From Toxoplasma gondii ME49 (lineage: Eukaryota; Apicomplexa; Conoidasida; Eucoccidiorida; Sarcocystidae), in assembly GCF_000006565.2 (NCBI RefSeq), contig NC_031474.1:186001-250000 (forward strand): DNA of 64,000 nucleotides, written 5' to 3'. The notes below the pieces were generated by a model that was not told the origin of the DNA, made no database searches, and saw nothing but the letters and a program-made list of their open reading frames with translations. The first letter of the stretch is position 1. Every line of letters starts with the position of its first letter. Made by a program: the position numbers and the translations under genes. Shown piece after piece: positions 34,601-49,600 of this stretch.

Positions 34601-37600
34601 GGGAAGGGGAGACAACTCGCGAAATGAAGCCCAAGGCAGAAAGACGTCCTTTCCTGAAAGAGCTTTCGGTCGAAAAAGATTCCAGTCGGGGACGCTTGAT
34701 TCCGGCAGGGGTAGCAATGAAGCCGTCTGAGAATTCCTTAGCTCTCCAAATTTCCGAGTCGCCTCCAATTTGCGTAGCCGCGTCTTCGACTTGGCCGTCT
34801 CCCCAAAGGCTTCCGATTCTTCCTTTGCTCTCCCATCGACGGCGTCTCCATTCGTCTGTGCTGTGTGTTGTGCCCACCCGTTCGCTGCCAGGGCGCACGA
34901 TGTCGGACCCTCCAGAGGCGAGGCCCTGCAAGAGATCCTCGAACTCGGCATTCCTTCACTTCCTTCTGCGTCTTCCTCTTGCGCTCGACGAGGTTTCAAC
35001 GCCGAGGACTCGACAGCCAGACTGGAACGGCAGCGCGGGCGGCGCCGAACAACCCAGGTCCTCGGAGCTGGGGAAAGAGCAGCTGAAGAGGCGAGAAGCC
35101 ACCGACTGTTGCTGTCTGAGGCACCGATGACAAAGGCCCGGGAGCCTGTCTGCGAGGCATCACTGATCACGCCCAACTCGTATCGGTCTTCTCTCGACTC
35201 TGCACCGTCTTCTTTCCGTGCTTCGCTCCATCTCTGTCGCTCACAGTCTTGCATGCAGCGACGCCGTCTAAGTCCCGACCTAAGACGTCGCTGCCTGCGC
35301 CTGTATTGTCGCTGAGAGGCGGCAAGCATTTCACCACACACTGTGGGTCCTGCGCAGAGCGGCAGTGCGCAGACGGAACAACAGAGAGTTTTATCTTCAT
35401 CTCCGTCACCCCCCTCACGTCTGCATGCCTCGCCGTCGAACCGCAGACCTGGCCTTCCTTTCCACGCTTCGCTCACGACCTCAGGGACCCCCGCGGCGGC
35501 GCCTGTCTCTGAAGCATCCCACAAATCCGCCTCACGACCGGCGTCGCCGTTAAGCGCTTCCGCAGCCTCGTGATCGCGCCTGGCGAGGAGAGGCTGCGCA
35601 TTTTGGCGGGGTGTTCGGGGCGATGCATGCGACAGTCCTTGAGAAGAGACCGGGCTCCTCTGCTCGTGCTCACCTCCTCCCAGTCGCGACGCGGACTGCG
35701 AAGCCAGGGAGGCTGACGAGCAGGACGAGGACGAAGGGGGCAGCAGAGAAGAGTCTTGGAAAGATGATTTCGTCGCGAAGGACGGCGCCGTTGCGAGAGA
35801 GGTCGTGAGGCCAGTGCGAGGGACGAAAGAGTCGAGACTATGGTCACCACTGACGTAACCTTCCGCTGAGGACAGGGGAAGCCAGTCTAGGTCAGGCAGC
35901 CCCCCGCTGTTGCTGGCGTGGAAGTCCAGACGTGAGGTCGACGAGTTCGAGTGGCCGAACAGATTTCCGCTGTCCTGAGTCCCAGAGGAAAGGCGACAGA
36001 AATGGGAAGAAAGCGATCGAGGAAACGCAGAACCGAAGGAACTGAGAGACGCCATGCTGCCATCACTGCACGCATGGGGCCTCGCCGCGACTCCCAGTTC
36101 GTCGCGCGCTGCTCTTCGTCCTGGCGGGATGACAGACTCCGCGTCGCCGCCCAAAGAGTGCGAGTAGAGAGGCGGCAAAATTCGGGCCACAACGACCGCG
36201 CCGTCGGAAAGAGCTTCTTCCTCGGAGTCGAAGGAAAATGCTTCGGATCCACTCTCGTCGGAACTGCTTCCTACAGAGAAGGACGAAGGCCCCGAACCGA
36301 GGAAGGCGCCGCTTCGCCTGCTGACCGTCCTCCCCCTGTCTCCGGTTTCTGTGTGCTCAAAACGCCACCGTCTTTCTTCGAGTGCTTCCCCGTCCGCCTC
36401 CCGCCTCTCTTGTCTCCTTCTCCCGCGGAGTCCGGAGCGGAACGCCGGATCCGGCGCATCGTCGAAGAGCCCCAGCTGCCGCCGCCATCTCTGCAGCTCG
36501 CGGCGCCTCCTCTGCAATCCGCCACCGGACTCTGGCGATTCGTCGCCTCGACGGAAACTGTCGGGACGCGCGGGGAAAGCCAAGTCGCCAGAGAGGCCCT
36601 CCAAGTCGGCTGCATGCACTCTCTGGGAGTTGCCCTGGCGCTCCGTGACTTGTTGGTAGCGCTCGACGACGGAGAAGACGCGCGTTTCTCCGGAGAACGC
36701 CGAACGTCCAGCAGGAAGGGAGTACGCAGTCTGCGTCTGCGCGAAAACCTCGGCTCGGTTCGCCGCTTGCCCACCGTCGAAGCCTGGCCGTTCCATACGC
36801 CGTCCTTCGACCGTCAAGACCAGACGGAGAGAGGGGAAGTCTCCATCCGCGTCGGACTCTCCATCTCGCTCGCGACGGCCTCTCGGACCCGCAGAGTTGT
36901 GAAGGCCGACATGCTCGTTGCGCGACGGTGCTGGCGCTTGACGGGGGACGTCAGCTGGAGCCAAGAGAGTCTCTTCGGACTGCGACAGAGGGGTCCACCG
37001 TGACCGGCTGAGAGGCACGGACTGCAGTCGCGAGGAGGAAAGGCGGCGACGTCGCGTGGTGGTTCTGAAAGCAAACGGCATGTTGGTCAGACTGTCCGTG
37101 GCATCCCTTTCCCGGAGGTCCCCTTGAAAAGGCTCCTCGCGTTCCAAGACATCGCACGCAAACAGCTCATCGTCCTCCAGCGGAAAAGAGCCGTTCCACT
37201 CCGAGTCGGCTTCCTCGGCCGTCACCCAGTCTGTGTCCTCTTCTTCGTACGCGTCGAATTCTCGAAGCTCTGCATCTTCCGAGGAGATGCGAATCCGGTC
37301 GAAGCGTCCTCGTCGCGACGTGATGCTTTGGTCTGCGACCCCCATGCCGTCGTCATCTTCCTCTTCACTCGAGGCGAACATCAGAACGTCCATGTCTCGT
37401 CTCCCGCCTCTGGAGTCGTCGTCGTCTCCCTCTCCCTGTCCCATTCTCGGCCTTCCTCCGCCGCTTCTCTCGCCTTCTCTTCCAGGTCCTCGACCGCCCT
37501 CAGGCCTTCCACCTCCGCCGCCCTCGCGGCCACGGTCAGCTTCCCCCGACGTCCCCGTCGTTCTGGAGGCTCGCGAATGCCGCCGAGGAGCTGCTGCAGT

Positions 37601-40600
37601 CCCCATCTCTTCGTCGTCGTCGCTCGGGTCACTCCAGGACCCAATCGAGTCCGCCTCGACGCCAGCACACCCTCCATGCGTGGAGTAGCCAGCGCCGTCG
37701 TCTGACCGACTTCCTGCCCCTGGAGGACGATGTCCCAGAAGGATCCCGCCGCCTCCAGCGTGTGGCGAGTGGTGGACTGTGAAGGCGTCCTCCTCTTCGT
37801 CGTCGCCCTCGACGAGGCCTCCCGCCGCCATCCCTACCCCGGCCTCGTCTCCTCGAGCTCCGCCGGCCTCGCCGCCGCGTTGAGCGAGAGAGGCCTGGAG
37901 GTGAGTGCCGTCGCGGGTGAACTGGCCCATGAAGAAGTGATTGGACAAATCCACAGGGTCCAGAGGGTGGCCGCGAACGTCTTCGAGGTCGGCAACGACG
38001 GGTCGCCAAAACGCGGCTCGCTGCGTCCGAGTCCACCTGTTGCCTTCACTGAGCAGAGACGACGAGGCACCGGCGACGGCGAAGGGCGAAGCGCCGGAGC
38101 CAGCAAGAGGCGTTTCCGCGACGCACGAAGAGGCGTAGCCGTGGAGGCGAAGCCACGTACGAGCAGAGACCGCGCTCGGGTCCTGGCCGAGTCTGAGGAC
38201 CTCGTCGGAAGCCGGAAAGAGGCCCCAGGCTGCGGACAAGTTGAGTTCTGCCGCCGGCTCTTCACGTGGAGGCACCGATGTCGACGACGCGGATTCAGAG
38301 GCATCCGACACAGGGACAGAGAACGCGACCGGCGACGCGAGACGATTCAACACAGACGCCGCCACCTCGCCACAGGTCCAGCGAGAGGTATCAGCTACGG
38401 GAAGAAAACGCGGCAGCTGCTCGAGGAGCCAAAAGACCTGCGGCCATGTCAACACACCCTCCCACAACTCTCTGTCTAAGTCTCCTGCTCTGTCGACGGG
38501 AGACAAAGGATCCGCAGCAACATTCTCTTCAGCTGGAGACAGTCCGTTCCTCCCAACTGCAGAGACGCCACTCCTTGAGAGTGTCGCGCCGCCGACGTCG
38601 CGTCGAGAGGCGCGCTCTTTTTTTCCGTCTCCCTCCTCATGAGGAATTGGGTCAAGCCCTGAGGCCGTCGTCCGGCAGAGGCGCAGCAAAAGAGAGAAGA
38701 AGGCGTCGCGCGCTGGGCATCCCCGAGCCGGGAGAAATCGCCAGGAGTCGAGGAGCTCTGTGAGGAGAGACACACGGATGAGAGCTGGACGACGGCACGG
38801 CTCCCAAGGATGATCGCATGCACCTTCATGTTTCAACGGTTCCTGCCCGATCTCTGAGACCTTCGGTTCGACCGGCCCGGCGAAAGTGCTATCGACTGAT
38901 TTGGAGCCGGAAAGAGTCGGCCCCGCCCCGGAGAGATGTTGCGAACCGGCCTCTACCGCTGCCCCGCGGCCCCCTGGAGACACCCCACAAGTTGAACTGC
39001 ATGCACCCTTCGATGAATAGTCCTCCACATGCGTAGGCGCACTGGAGATCTCTGAAATCTCAGCTCCGCAGCACGCACAAGAGATACCTTCTTGTCTCTC
39101 TCCAACATCTGCCTCTCTCCTTGTCTGCTTCCGTTCGCCGTTCGCCCCTCTCCCGCTCTGCAGGCGGCCATCACGAGCCTTGCCGGCGCATTTCCTCGTT
39201 CCTGTCTCTCCGACTTGGCCGTTGCTCTGTTTCCGCGGTTTCCCGCTTCTTTGACCGAATGTGACAACCGATGCAGACGCTGAACGAGATGGAGAACGAG
39301 GCGGCAGTGGGGGACGAGGTGGCGGAGCCAGCGCCGCATAGCCAGAGGCATGGGAGAGATAGGCAAGCAGCTGGAAACGCTGAAGAAGAACATCGGCTTT
39401 CACAGCAGACAGCTGCCCCACATCGGCGACGCAGCCCAAGCGGTTGAGACTCGGGGAAGGATCGCTGTGGCAGCTTCGGCGTCTGAGGAACGGCGCGCTC
39501 GCAGCCAAGAGCGGCGCCACACTTGTCAAGAGGGTGAGCGTCAGTTCTGCAGTCTCATACTCCTCGCTTATGTCGACGCATGCGTTTGTCGAAGAGGGAG
39601 ACCTATGATCCAGGATTTGAGGACTCTTCCTCTGACCCTGCTCCGTCTCGTACTCGCGTTCCTCAGCCCAGTCGGCGGGTCTCTCTGTCTGTCGCGCTAC
39701 CTCGAGCTCGTTCGAGTCTTCTTCTCGCTGTTCTGCTTCTCTCTGGGCGCCGGCTGCGGCACCCTCGGCCGCTCCTAGGACGCTGAGGAAGGAGGAGAGG
39801 AGGGAGAGACGCATGAGGCGCGTCTCCGAGAAGCATCCATGCTGGGGCAAGTCCGCGGCTTCCGTTTGCAGGTCTCCGCTTCGGGTGCAGAGGGCGACGA
39901 TCTGCTTCACATTTTCTCGGAGTCTGCGAAGCAACAACTGGCGCCCACGGAGTGGAAGCAGGCGCAGGAGAGACGTCATGAATGCCCCGTCTTCAACACT
40001 CTTCATGTCACATGCGAGAGCCCACAAGTCCCTCCAGTTTGCTTGGCCGTCTCCTCGCTCGCCGCGGCCTTTGTCTCCGTTCCTTCCGGTTGTTGCCTGA
40101 GAAGAGACGCGCGACGCGAACCGCTGACTCGCCAAGCTGTCGTCAGATTTGCCCTCGCCACTTAGTACCTTCCCTCCCGACGACGAGTCTCCCTCCTCTT
40201 CAGGCCCCGCTGATTCGACTTGGTACGGCCCATCGTGTGAGTCCGTCGAAGTCGGCTTCGGCGTCTCCTTCTTCTCGGTGTTGCCCTCTCCTCGAGGACC
40301 TGTCGCCCCGTTCCTTGGGAGCGAAGGCACCTCGAACGGCATCCCGACAGGTCCGAAGCGAGAGAAGACTCGTTTCTTGTCGTTTGAATTCTTTTCTGCG
40401 GTGCTGAGAAGGAAGAAAGGCCGCCACAGTCGGTGCTCAGCGAAGAACGGCGAAGACAACTCCGTAATGAGTTGCCAGTAGTTTGTGGCGCAAACGCCCT
40501 TGGGGAACCACGACCTGCCAAACGCTTGCGCGGGCGACGTCGACGCGATGTCCTTCTTCTTCCGACTAGGCTCCGAGGTTCCCCGGCTTTCGCTGCTTTC

Positions 40601-43600
40601 TTCGTCACGCACGAAGTCTGCAAGGTGTCTCTGAAATGCACCGGACATCCACAGTCGCTCGAAGTCGTTGAAAGACGCCTCCCCTGTGAGACGAAGCAGC
40701 CCCTCCGCTGGCGTCTCTGCGTCTTCGGACGCCCCGTCGAAAACAAACACTCTGAGGAGCGCCGAGAGGCGGCTGAACATTTGCCGGAGGCGATTCAGAG
40801 CCTCGGCAGAGGTCTGTTTGTGGACGAAATGGAAGAACGGCCTTGGAGCTGAAGGGAGCTCAGAAGTCGCAGAGAACGATGGAGACAGCTGCCCTGCCAG
40901 CTCTGCCCGCGTTGCTGCCTGCAGGGACTCTGCAACCGCCGGTGCCTCGTTGTCTCCGCAGACGTTTGAGGCGGGGCGAGACAGGTGACGCGAAGAAGCC
41001 AAACCGGGAGACGCGGGATCAGACAAAAGCGCGGAAAAGGGAAGCGGCTGCGCACGCATGCACTGAGAGGTCCACGCCTCCATTTCGTCAAGACCGTCTG
41101 CGAGAGAGTTCAAAACATCAGCGAGCAGCTCTCCAAGAGTTTCCTCCTCTTCACCGCACTGTCTGTTGGACCTTTCGTCCTCCATACCCGTCTTCGCGTT
41201 GGCTACGCAGTCTGCGCCTCTCCCTTGAACTGGTGAGAGATCTGTTCTCGTTCTCACGTCCTGTCGCTCTCCCTTCTTCTCTGTTCCGCGCAGCGGCCCT
41301 CTGTCGCGACGACGCTCGTCGAGCCTGAGAGCCTGAACCGCTGCGACTGAGGGGAGTTGTCTGATTTCCTCCGACTGCTCCTCGACTCTGGAGAGCAGCG
41401 GAAATCCTCCGCAGTGAAGCTCTCCAAGCTGTTGCTTCCTCGCGGCCCGGAGAGCCAAGTCGCCGAGCAGTAACGCCCTGCGGAGCTGCACGCTCTGGCG
41501 CAACAGCTGGGTGTCTCCGAAGAGACATGTCCACCGCCACCGCAGGAGGTCGGCGTGACTGTCAAAGGCCGCGCATCCACGGCCGCCAAGCACCATCTTG
41601 CTCTTGTCCCATGCACCCAGGGACGAAGCGGCAGAGGCTGCACTCCTTAGAGCACCGCCGGAATGCTCTCTCGGACCTTCAGAGAGGTGATCGGCGACGC
41701 CCGCCTCGGCGGAGAAAGAACGCGAGGCGGAAGGGCAGAGCCGAAGAGAGAACGAGGGCGAAGAAGCTGGCCGGAGCCGCGGGAGACGTGAGCGGTATAG
41801 AAGCGGCGAGAAGGTTGACGGGGACGGGAGAGCGTACGATGCGAAGGCGAGAGTCGGAGGTGCATTGCAGGCTGGCAGAACTGGCAGTTGGTGGAGAGCC
41901 ACTGGCCAGAAGTCGGGGAGGAAGGGATCGGGGGAATCACCGGGACTCGATCTGAAGCCCGGGGAGTGCAGCGTCTGGACGCGACGAAGCAGCCCTGCCA
42001 GTTTTCTGTGATGTCGGAGACTCTTGTCGACCTCGCCGCCGCCTCGGTGGACGTACAGCTGAAACGCGTCTTTGCTGCACGAGTGTGTGACAATGCACAG
42101 ATGGAGTTCATGCATGGTCGACAGCAGAGGCAGAGAACGATCGATTCGTCGACGTTTACGCCGGGACCTCGCTGCAGAAGTCGCAGCAAAAACGCTCGAC
42201 TCTTTTCTGGAGGTTTCCCTCTGTCCTGCCCTATCACGACCTTCCGAAGACGCTCGAGAGGACCCATGCAGTCGCCGGCCGGCCGGCTCGCGAGCCTCGC
42301 ATTGATTGTCTCTCTTCCTCTCGTCACCGGCCTGCAGATCTGAAGACGGCGAACGTCTCTGCCGCCGCGCACTGGCAACGTTGAGTTTCACATGCGGATG
42401 CAACAGCGGAATGTTCCACATGCCCTTGCCGTCCACGCGAATCTTCAGAACGTTCTTCTCCGGCTTTGCGAGGGTGATCACATCCATGAAGCTTGGAGTC
42501 GGAAAGGGAAACTCCGCTGGCTTCTGAGCCGGCTCCCGCTCCAGCGTCGCCTCCCGCTCCAGCGCCGCTAGGGCCTGACCGAGAGGAGATACTTGGCTCT
42601 GTGGGGTAACGGAGACAGGACGCGAAAGGGGGAGATCTCAGTGCAGTCGCTGTGTGGGTGTGTGGATGGATACGATGGCGGTTTAGCGGGTGACGGAGAA
42701 GAGACGAGAAGCACTGTGACGCGAGAAAGGAAACCAAGGAGGTGGTGGTAGCCAGCACAGTCGATGCCTCACACGAGGATTCTCAGAAGCCCGTAACTTT
42801 TGCGACGCGCAACCGGCCAGATTTCCAGACTGACCTACGCGTCGACTTCCTTCTGTGAGCACCAGATGGAGACACTGAAGAGTTCAAGCCCTCTCGCGCA
42901 TGCAAACGGAGTGCAACACACACCACAGGCTCAGAGTTTGCAGGGACGCCAAGGCATACACCTATGAAAACTCCATGGCCAAGTCCTACATCGTTGGTCA
43001 GAACGAATCTCGTGACGAAACATGAATGTGCTTGTGTTTTTAGGACATCAAATCAAGTCCAGTTCGGCTGAGTCGAACGTCGACTTCTGGCGTACGTGGG
43101 CACCCATTACAGTCCAAAAGGTAGAAATGCCAAACACTGTCATTTTCATACGCTCCACAAGCGCAGGCAGTGCACTCTCGACAAAATGAGTTAACGTAGA
43201 CACGACGCGCAATAGACTGAGTGGACAGATCCCTTGCATTCGAGAAGAGACTCAGGGGGACTTTTCAGACGAGATCGAGCCTCTCAAGCGGGTCGATCCA
43301 CATGTGGATGCAGAGGCAACTCCAGAGAGGCGCGAACGCGCTGCACTTCGAGCGACATGGAGAAGAGTGGCGACTCCGTTCTTTCTCTTACCTTAAAGCC
43401 AAAATCTTTTCCTGCCCTGTAAGTCGGCACTTCCAGCCCCACACACGGAACGAGGTCTGAGTGTTTGATTCCGGACTGCTTCGCCTGACCGAGGCAAATC
43501 CGCCGAACCGAAAAGCCATTTAAGGCCGTCAATTTGAACCATCCGCAGCCAGGCTTGATGGCGAGCCGATACCAGCACGGCCCCGAAAGAGGCAGAGGAA

Positions 43601-46600
43601 GAGCTGCTCTCAAGACCACGAACTGCAGAAGCGTCGGCGCGCTCCAGAGAGGCGAAGCACACCGAGGACCGGGAGGGCCAGTTGAAGAAACTGCGTTCTC
43701 ATATTCCATCTCCCTGTCCTGTGGCGGAGAGGCGGAGCTGCGGAAAGGGAACCTTGTCGTCTCCGTTTCCGTCTCTCTTGAGGCACAAACAGCGAGACGT
43801 GCAGAAGAGGTTTCGCGGGCGCATGCGCTTTCAGCCGTGTCAGTGGCAGAAACTCCCGACCTGCGGAAAGCTCCCGTTGTCTCGCGTTCTCCAGGTGTGT
43901 GGTTTCGGCCCTTGCCTTTCTTCCCCTTGAAACAACCGCCGACGCGCTCCATCTCGGTCTTCACTGAGACATCCTGCCGTTCTCCGTAGCCGGTTTCTCG
44001 CCTCTCTGCATCTGCCGACACTCCACGCGGCTCTGTCTCCGCTTCCCCGCTCCTCGCGCCCCCTGAGCCTCGATCTCCTCGCGTCTGCCGCGACGAAGGG
44101 AAGAACGAAGAGCGGCAGCGAGTCTCTCCTTCGTCAGAGCAAGCGGAGACGCCGAGACCAGTTAGGTCCCAGAACAACCACGCCGGCGGCGCCGGAAGCA
44201 GCGGCGCGAGGACTGCGGGGTCCGGCAGGATCCCTGAGGTGGGCCGCACTCCGCAGCGGCCTTGAGGCTCGCCAGAGAAACGCCTTTTCTCATTTGTTCT
44301 TCGTCGTTCGACGGCGCGGGACCGAGAGCAGGCCAGGAAGGCAGACCGCAGCCGCGACAGAAGCAGGAGACGAACAAACCGAAATACGCATCTCCCGAGG
44401 TAAGGCCGACCCCACACACTCGTGGCGAGGAGACGCGGAAGAAGATTTGACATCCAGAGAAAGTCGTGGCGGCGGCTCTCTGTGGCCTCGAACCTGGAGA
44501 CCAGTTTTTCCGCATAAGCCCCATTCGCTTCTTCAATGCCGGCGTCTCGTTGAACTTCATGGCTTGACACCTCTCGCAAGCCTCCACAGTCTGTGGGATA
44601 GAAGGCAGACTCCAGGACCCTGTCTTCGAGTCGTCCTGTCGCCCAGAGCGCCTGGACGTGGTTGTCGTTCTCGTCTGCATCATCTATTCCTCGAAACTCA
44701 ACAATCCACTGAAGAAGCTGGAGCACGGCGACAGCGACAGTCTCCGCTGTTAGACACAGAGGGCGCTGCTCTGTCCATACACAGCAAGGTTGCAGGTCCT
44801 CGTTTTTCTCCTTGTTTTTGGGTCTCGGACTTTCCGTCTCCTCAAAACTCTCTTGAGCGTCCAGGTGGCTTTCGGGTTCACCTTCCCTGAAGTTTTGCGC
44901 CCTGGCGCGGGTCCGAGAAACCTCTTGTATTCTCTTCTCTTCATTTGCCGCCTCTGCAGTACTCGTCTCAGGCTGAGTCTCCGTTTGCCGCCATCGCTTC
45001 CCACGCGTTCTTTGGCTGTTCTTTCCACCCCCTGAAGCTGCCTCGCGTCCACCGCTTCCTTCCGCTTGACCGTTTCGCCGCTCCTGACGCTCGCTGGCTT
45101 CTGCGGCTTCGGCTTCAACTGCCGCGAGGCGTCGGCTTTGCCTCCTTGCCTCATCGCTCCACCCCACCAGCTGGCGCCTGTGCCTTGAAAGCGCTGCATG
45201 CAGAGCGGGCAGACACGCGGGACTGAGTCGGCACCTGTTCACCACAACTCCTTCGCTTTCAGAGAAAGACGAAAAAGGTCCTGAGGCCCCCGTCAACGAG
45301 GGGCAGGCAGCCGCGGAAGACAAGGAAGCCGACGGAGAGAAGGGTGGGGACGCCGGCTGTCTCTGCAGTGTTGTATGCCAGAGCAGATCGGCGAGGTAGC
45401 TGCTGCCGAGGCCTACCCCGCAGAGGAACATCTCGGGAAGGAGAGGCGGCGCCTGCGTGGGGGTCAGGTGGAAGTATCGTTGGATGGCTATGTGGAGCCC
45501 GAGGAGCGGGGAACGGTCAAAGAACGGAGACGCATCCGGAGACTCTGGTGTGCTCCGTGCAGCATACATTGCAAATCCTGGACAGGCTTGGGATGACAGT
45601 GAAGACGAGAAGGCAGGTCGAGAAACGGAATGGGCAGGAGGTGCCCAGGAAGCGCCAGACAGTTCTGGAGTCGACAGACGCTTGTCGAGGTCTCTGGACA
45701 AGTTCGAAGAGACATCCAGAAGGCGGAGCATCAGCGCTGCAACTGGCGGGGGGCTGGCCCAAGGCAGAGGGAGAGAGGCAGAAGGAAGGTTACCGAACTC
45801 CTGAGATTCTGACGCGTTTCCACGCGCAACGACCCGACGGAGACACGCGGATAGAGACAAACAAGAGGCCTCTCGATTCGGCGTTTCTCCCTTTTCGTTT
45901 CTGTCTCCAGCCCCCATCTTGCCCTCAGCTTCAGGACGACGGCCGCCTGTCAGGTCTCCGTCGCCTTCTCGTTCGGGGAGCTTCGCCGATGCATGTTCGA
46001 GCTGTTGGACGCTCCACAGCAACAGCGGAGCGAAGTGCTTCAAACACACGCCGACAGCAGACAATACCCCAGCGTTTTCTCTCTCTCGCCTCCCCATCCA
46101 ATGCCTGTTTTCCACCCGTTCTCTTTGTCCACCGTTCTCTCCTCGACGTTGTGCCGACTTCTCGCCCTCGCCGGGGCTGTCCTTGACCCCAAGAGAAGCG
46201 CCTGCTTCCCTCGAGTCACTCTTCCCCTTGCACGTCGTTTTGCTTCTTTCGTTGTTCCTGTTTTCTGGGTGCGAGAGCGCTGCCCCATGAAAGTCCGCAT
46301 GCGTCTCCGACCGGGTCGCGAGCCTTTCTGTCGCGTCCAGGAAGCGAGAAATGAGCCTCACGTGGGGACCCAGAGCGACGCCCACAGCAGCTCTGAAAGA
46401 CATCCAGAGAAACTCGGACATCGCCGCCGAGATGTGAAGCCAGTTGCGCTGCATGTCGAGGGCGTCGAGAGTCTGGAGTGCCGCAGCACACTGCTGCCTC
46501 AAGCTGAGAAACTTCTCGGATCGCGCAACTGCCGACGAAGACTCTCCCTGGACACCTAGAGAAGGAAGGACCCCCGTCAGAGACTCCCCTTCCTCCACGC

Positions 46601-49600
46601 CAGTACAGGAGGCAAGAGCAGTCTTTTGGCGCGAGCCCAGGTTTGCACTGGGTCGTGGAGTACCGTCAGCGTTGGAAGTGGCGAGAGCGAGAATATGCGA
46701 CTCGAAGCCGTGTTGAACTTGGTCCGCTGTCAACTCGGCGAGTTGCCCGAGCTCGGCGACGACGAAGCCCAGAGGCTTCACCTTTTTTCCACCTCGCTTA
46801 GGATGCGCGTCTGGCATTTGAGAGCGCCTCTCGCCTTCTTCTCGCTCTTCGCCCACAGCCAACCGGACTTTGGAGACCACCGTCTGGGTCACCTGGACCC
46901 CGGCAGAGGGCATGCGGTCGCCTGAGCAGAACATCACGCGAGGCGTCTTGGACCGCAGAGCGCGCTCAGCTCCGGCTTGCCAAGCTTCTGCGTCGGGAAC
47001 GAGAAGACGAACGAAAGGTAGTGTGCCCAACCACGTTGGCGCACCGCCCGTCTTCTCTGCGAGCTGCACAAGCTTCGTTTTCGTCGAGCTCTCCACACCT
47101 CCATGCCACCAGTCTTTGTCTGTCTCCGCTGCCCCCTCGCTGTCGCCAGCAGTCGCTCCAGGCGCCGACGAAGCGGGGCCTGCTGGGCGTCGCTCGAGGC
47201 CTTCTTCTCCTGTAGAGCTTGTGAGAAATCTCTGTCCCTCTTCTCCTGAGGGTTCAGACGAAGTTAGGAGAAATCCGGATGGGTCCTGGCGGCCTGTTGC
47301 AGGTGGCGAGGGATCGCCTTCGCCTGTCAGGAACCGCGCACGCATTGAGGGGGTTCGCCGTATAGTCGGAGCATTACCCTCCGACCCTTCACCGTCCCCA
47401 CCGCCACTCTCGCCCTCGGAGACAGTATCGAGGCCTCCGCTTCTCGGCGGCCGATCTGCCGCGACCCCCGTCACTGCCTCAGCCACCTGAGGCGCCAGCG
47501 CGTGGTTCCGACTGCGCTGGGCTTCAAGCCTCGCGACGTCGTCGCCCTCGGCGCCTCGTCGCCTGGTGGGGTAGACGCCCACATGCTCTTCCTGACTCTC
47601 TCGGTGGCGCCGCGAACGCGTATCAAGATGCCTCTCAGAGTCCACCGTCCCTGCTTCTCTGGAGTCTCCGCCTGCCGCCCTTCTATGTCCGCTCGCCGCT
47701 CCCGCCTCAACTGCTCCACCCCACAGGCGGTCTGGGCGTCCCCCGATCTGCGTTCTCACTGTTTCAGAGGCCGCCTTCGAGGTGACAAGCGCATAGCAAG
47801 AATACCGCACGCGCCTGCGCCGGTGGCGACTCGAGGCCGTTGACGATTGATTGCCCGAACGGAAGGAATCTGCCCCCCCTAAACAAGGTCCCTGAGAAGC
47901 CAGCAAATCTGCAAAGGCCTGCCCAGCAGTTCGCACCCAGAGTTCGACTCGCACGGGCTTCCCGCTCCTCCTCACAGCAGGTGAATGCCCGTTTGCGGTC
48001 GGCCTTTCTGACGGTGCGCCCAAAGGCTGAGAGAAAGATGCAGAAGACGATGAAGAAGAAAAAGACGCAGATGAGGAGGAACAGGTTGGAGTTCTATCTG
48101 AGGCATTCGATGCAGGACGCAGATGAGATGTGCAGGGAGAAGATGCGCGGAGAAGGGCAGCTGGCGCGCCTGCGTCGGATCTCCCTTGGTCGAGAGGAGA
48201 AGCCAGGCATCGTCCAGCAGGTCGACTCGTCTCGTCGCTATCTTTACTCAAGTCCTGTGTGTCTGCCTCGTCCGGGGAATCTACGAAAACCACGCACTGA
48301 TCGACTCTTCGAAAATGTCTGCTCAATACCTTGGAAACCGACCCGTCTACCGGGAGCGACAGGAGCGCCGCCGCGCGCGCGCCACCCGAACGACGTGGAA
48401 AAGAAGACGACGGTCGACGGCGGGATGCCTCTTGGGAGTGAGAGGAAAGAAGTGGAACGAAGACGAGGGCGACCTCAACGACAGCGTCGCTGTACGTCAC
48501 TAGAGGGAGGCCGCGGGGACAACGAGAAGAAGAAGTACATGGATAAGTTGCTCGGTGCAAAGAGAGGCTCGTGCTGCTAGTGCTGGGGGAAGAACGCTTT
48601 CCCTGTGGAGCAGAAGCGGAACGCGATCGGACGCCGGCGTCAGACGCCGAACGAGAAGACGAACGGCTACGCTTCTCGACATTTCTGTCATCTCGCTGTG
48701 CGGCGTTCGGACGCGGAGTTTGACTCTGCTGGACATCCTCCTCATTCGAGCGTGCTTCAACAACTGGACTCGAAGCGGCTCTCGCGCCAGGGCGGCTGCG
48801 AGCTCGCTTTGACGCCTCAGTCCCCGGGGCGGACGCGGGAGACACCGTCGGCAGGAGAAGGTGTCTCTTTGGCGTTCCCCAGTCGAGAAATCTCCTCAAG
48901 CCGAGGCCTGTGGCATCAACGACTCTCCCGACGCAGCGGAGAACGCGACGCGCCTGGTCCGCCGTGTCGCGTAAATGCTCTGCGTCAGTTCCCTTGCTGC
49001 TTTTCCTCTTTCTGTCTTCCGAGAACCTCCTGTTCTCGACGAATTCGTCCTTCGGAAAAGCCTTCTTCTCGCTCTCGGTCCACAAGCCCAGAGCCTGAAG
49101 ACGGAGGCAGCGAGACCAAGTCGCGAGGACGAGAAGAGACAGAAGAAAGGGCGCGAGCCACGCGCGAGACAGCGCAGCAACCTGAGACGCGCACCCGTAG
49201 GGGTAGGAAGGATTGGAGACGCTCGGCGGCTGCGAGGGCCCCGACGGAGACAGGAAAAGAAACTCGCTGAGCGTCTCCGTCACACCACAGAGGGCGGCGA
49301 CGAGGGACGCGCTTACGCCAACGGGTTCGTTTGCCCCAGCAGCGCCTGAGTCGTGAGACGCTGAACGCGACTCGAGGTTCCCTAGCGCCGCGAACGACCG
49401 GGGACAGCTGCCGAGCAGAACGGTTTGGAGGAGAAACTGAGGGAGGCCAGGCAAAGCGTGGGGCGAGAAGGCCGTTGGCTCAGCCACAAGAGACGGAGCG
49501 TAGGGTGCCCCACAGAACGAGAGGACTGGCCGAAGAACTCGCTCGTAGTCCGTGACGAAGCACCTGCATTGGAGGGACGCACACCAGCGATCGACAGAAG

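Noticed and set aside
35951..37003. 350-codon plus-strand open frame
   Set aside because: Antisense to exon 7, with the same Arg/Ser shadow composition.
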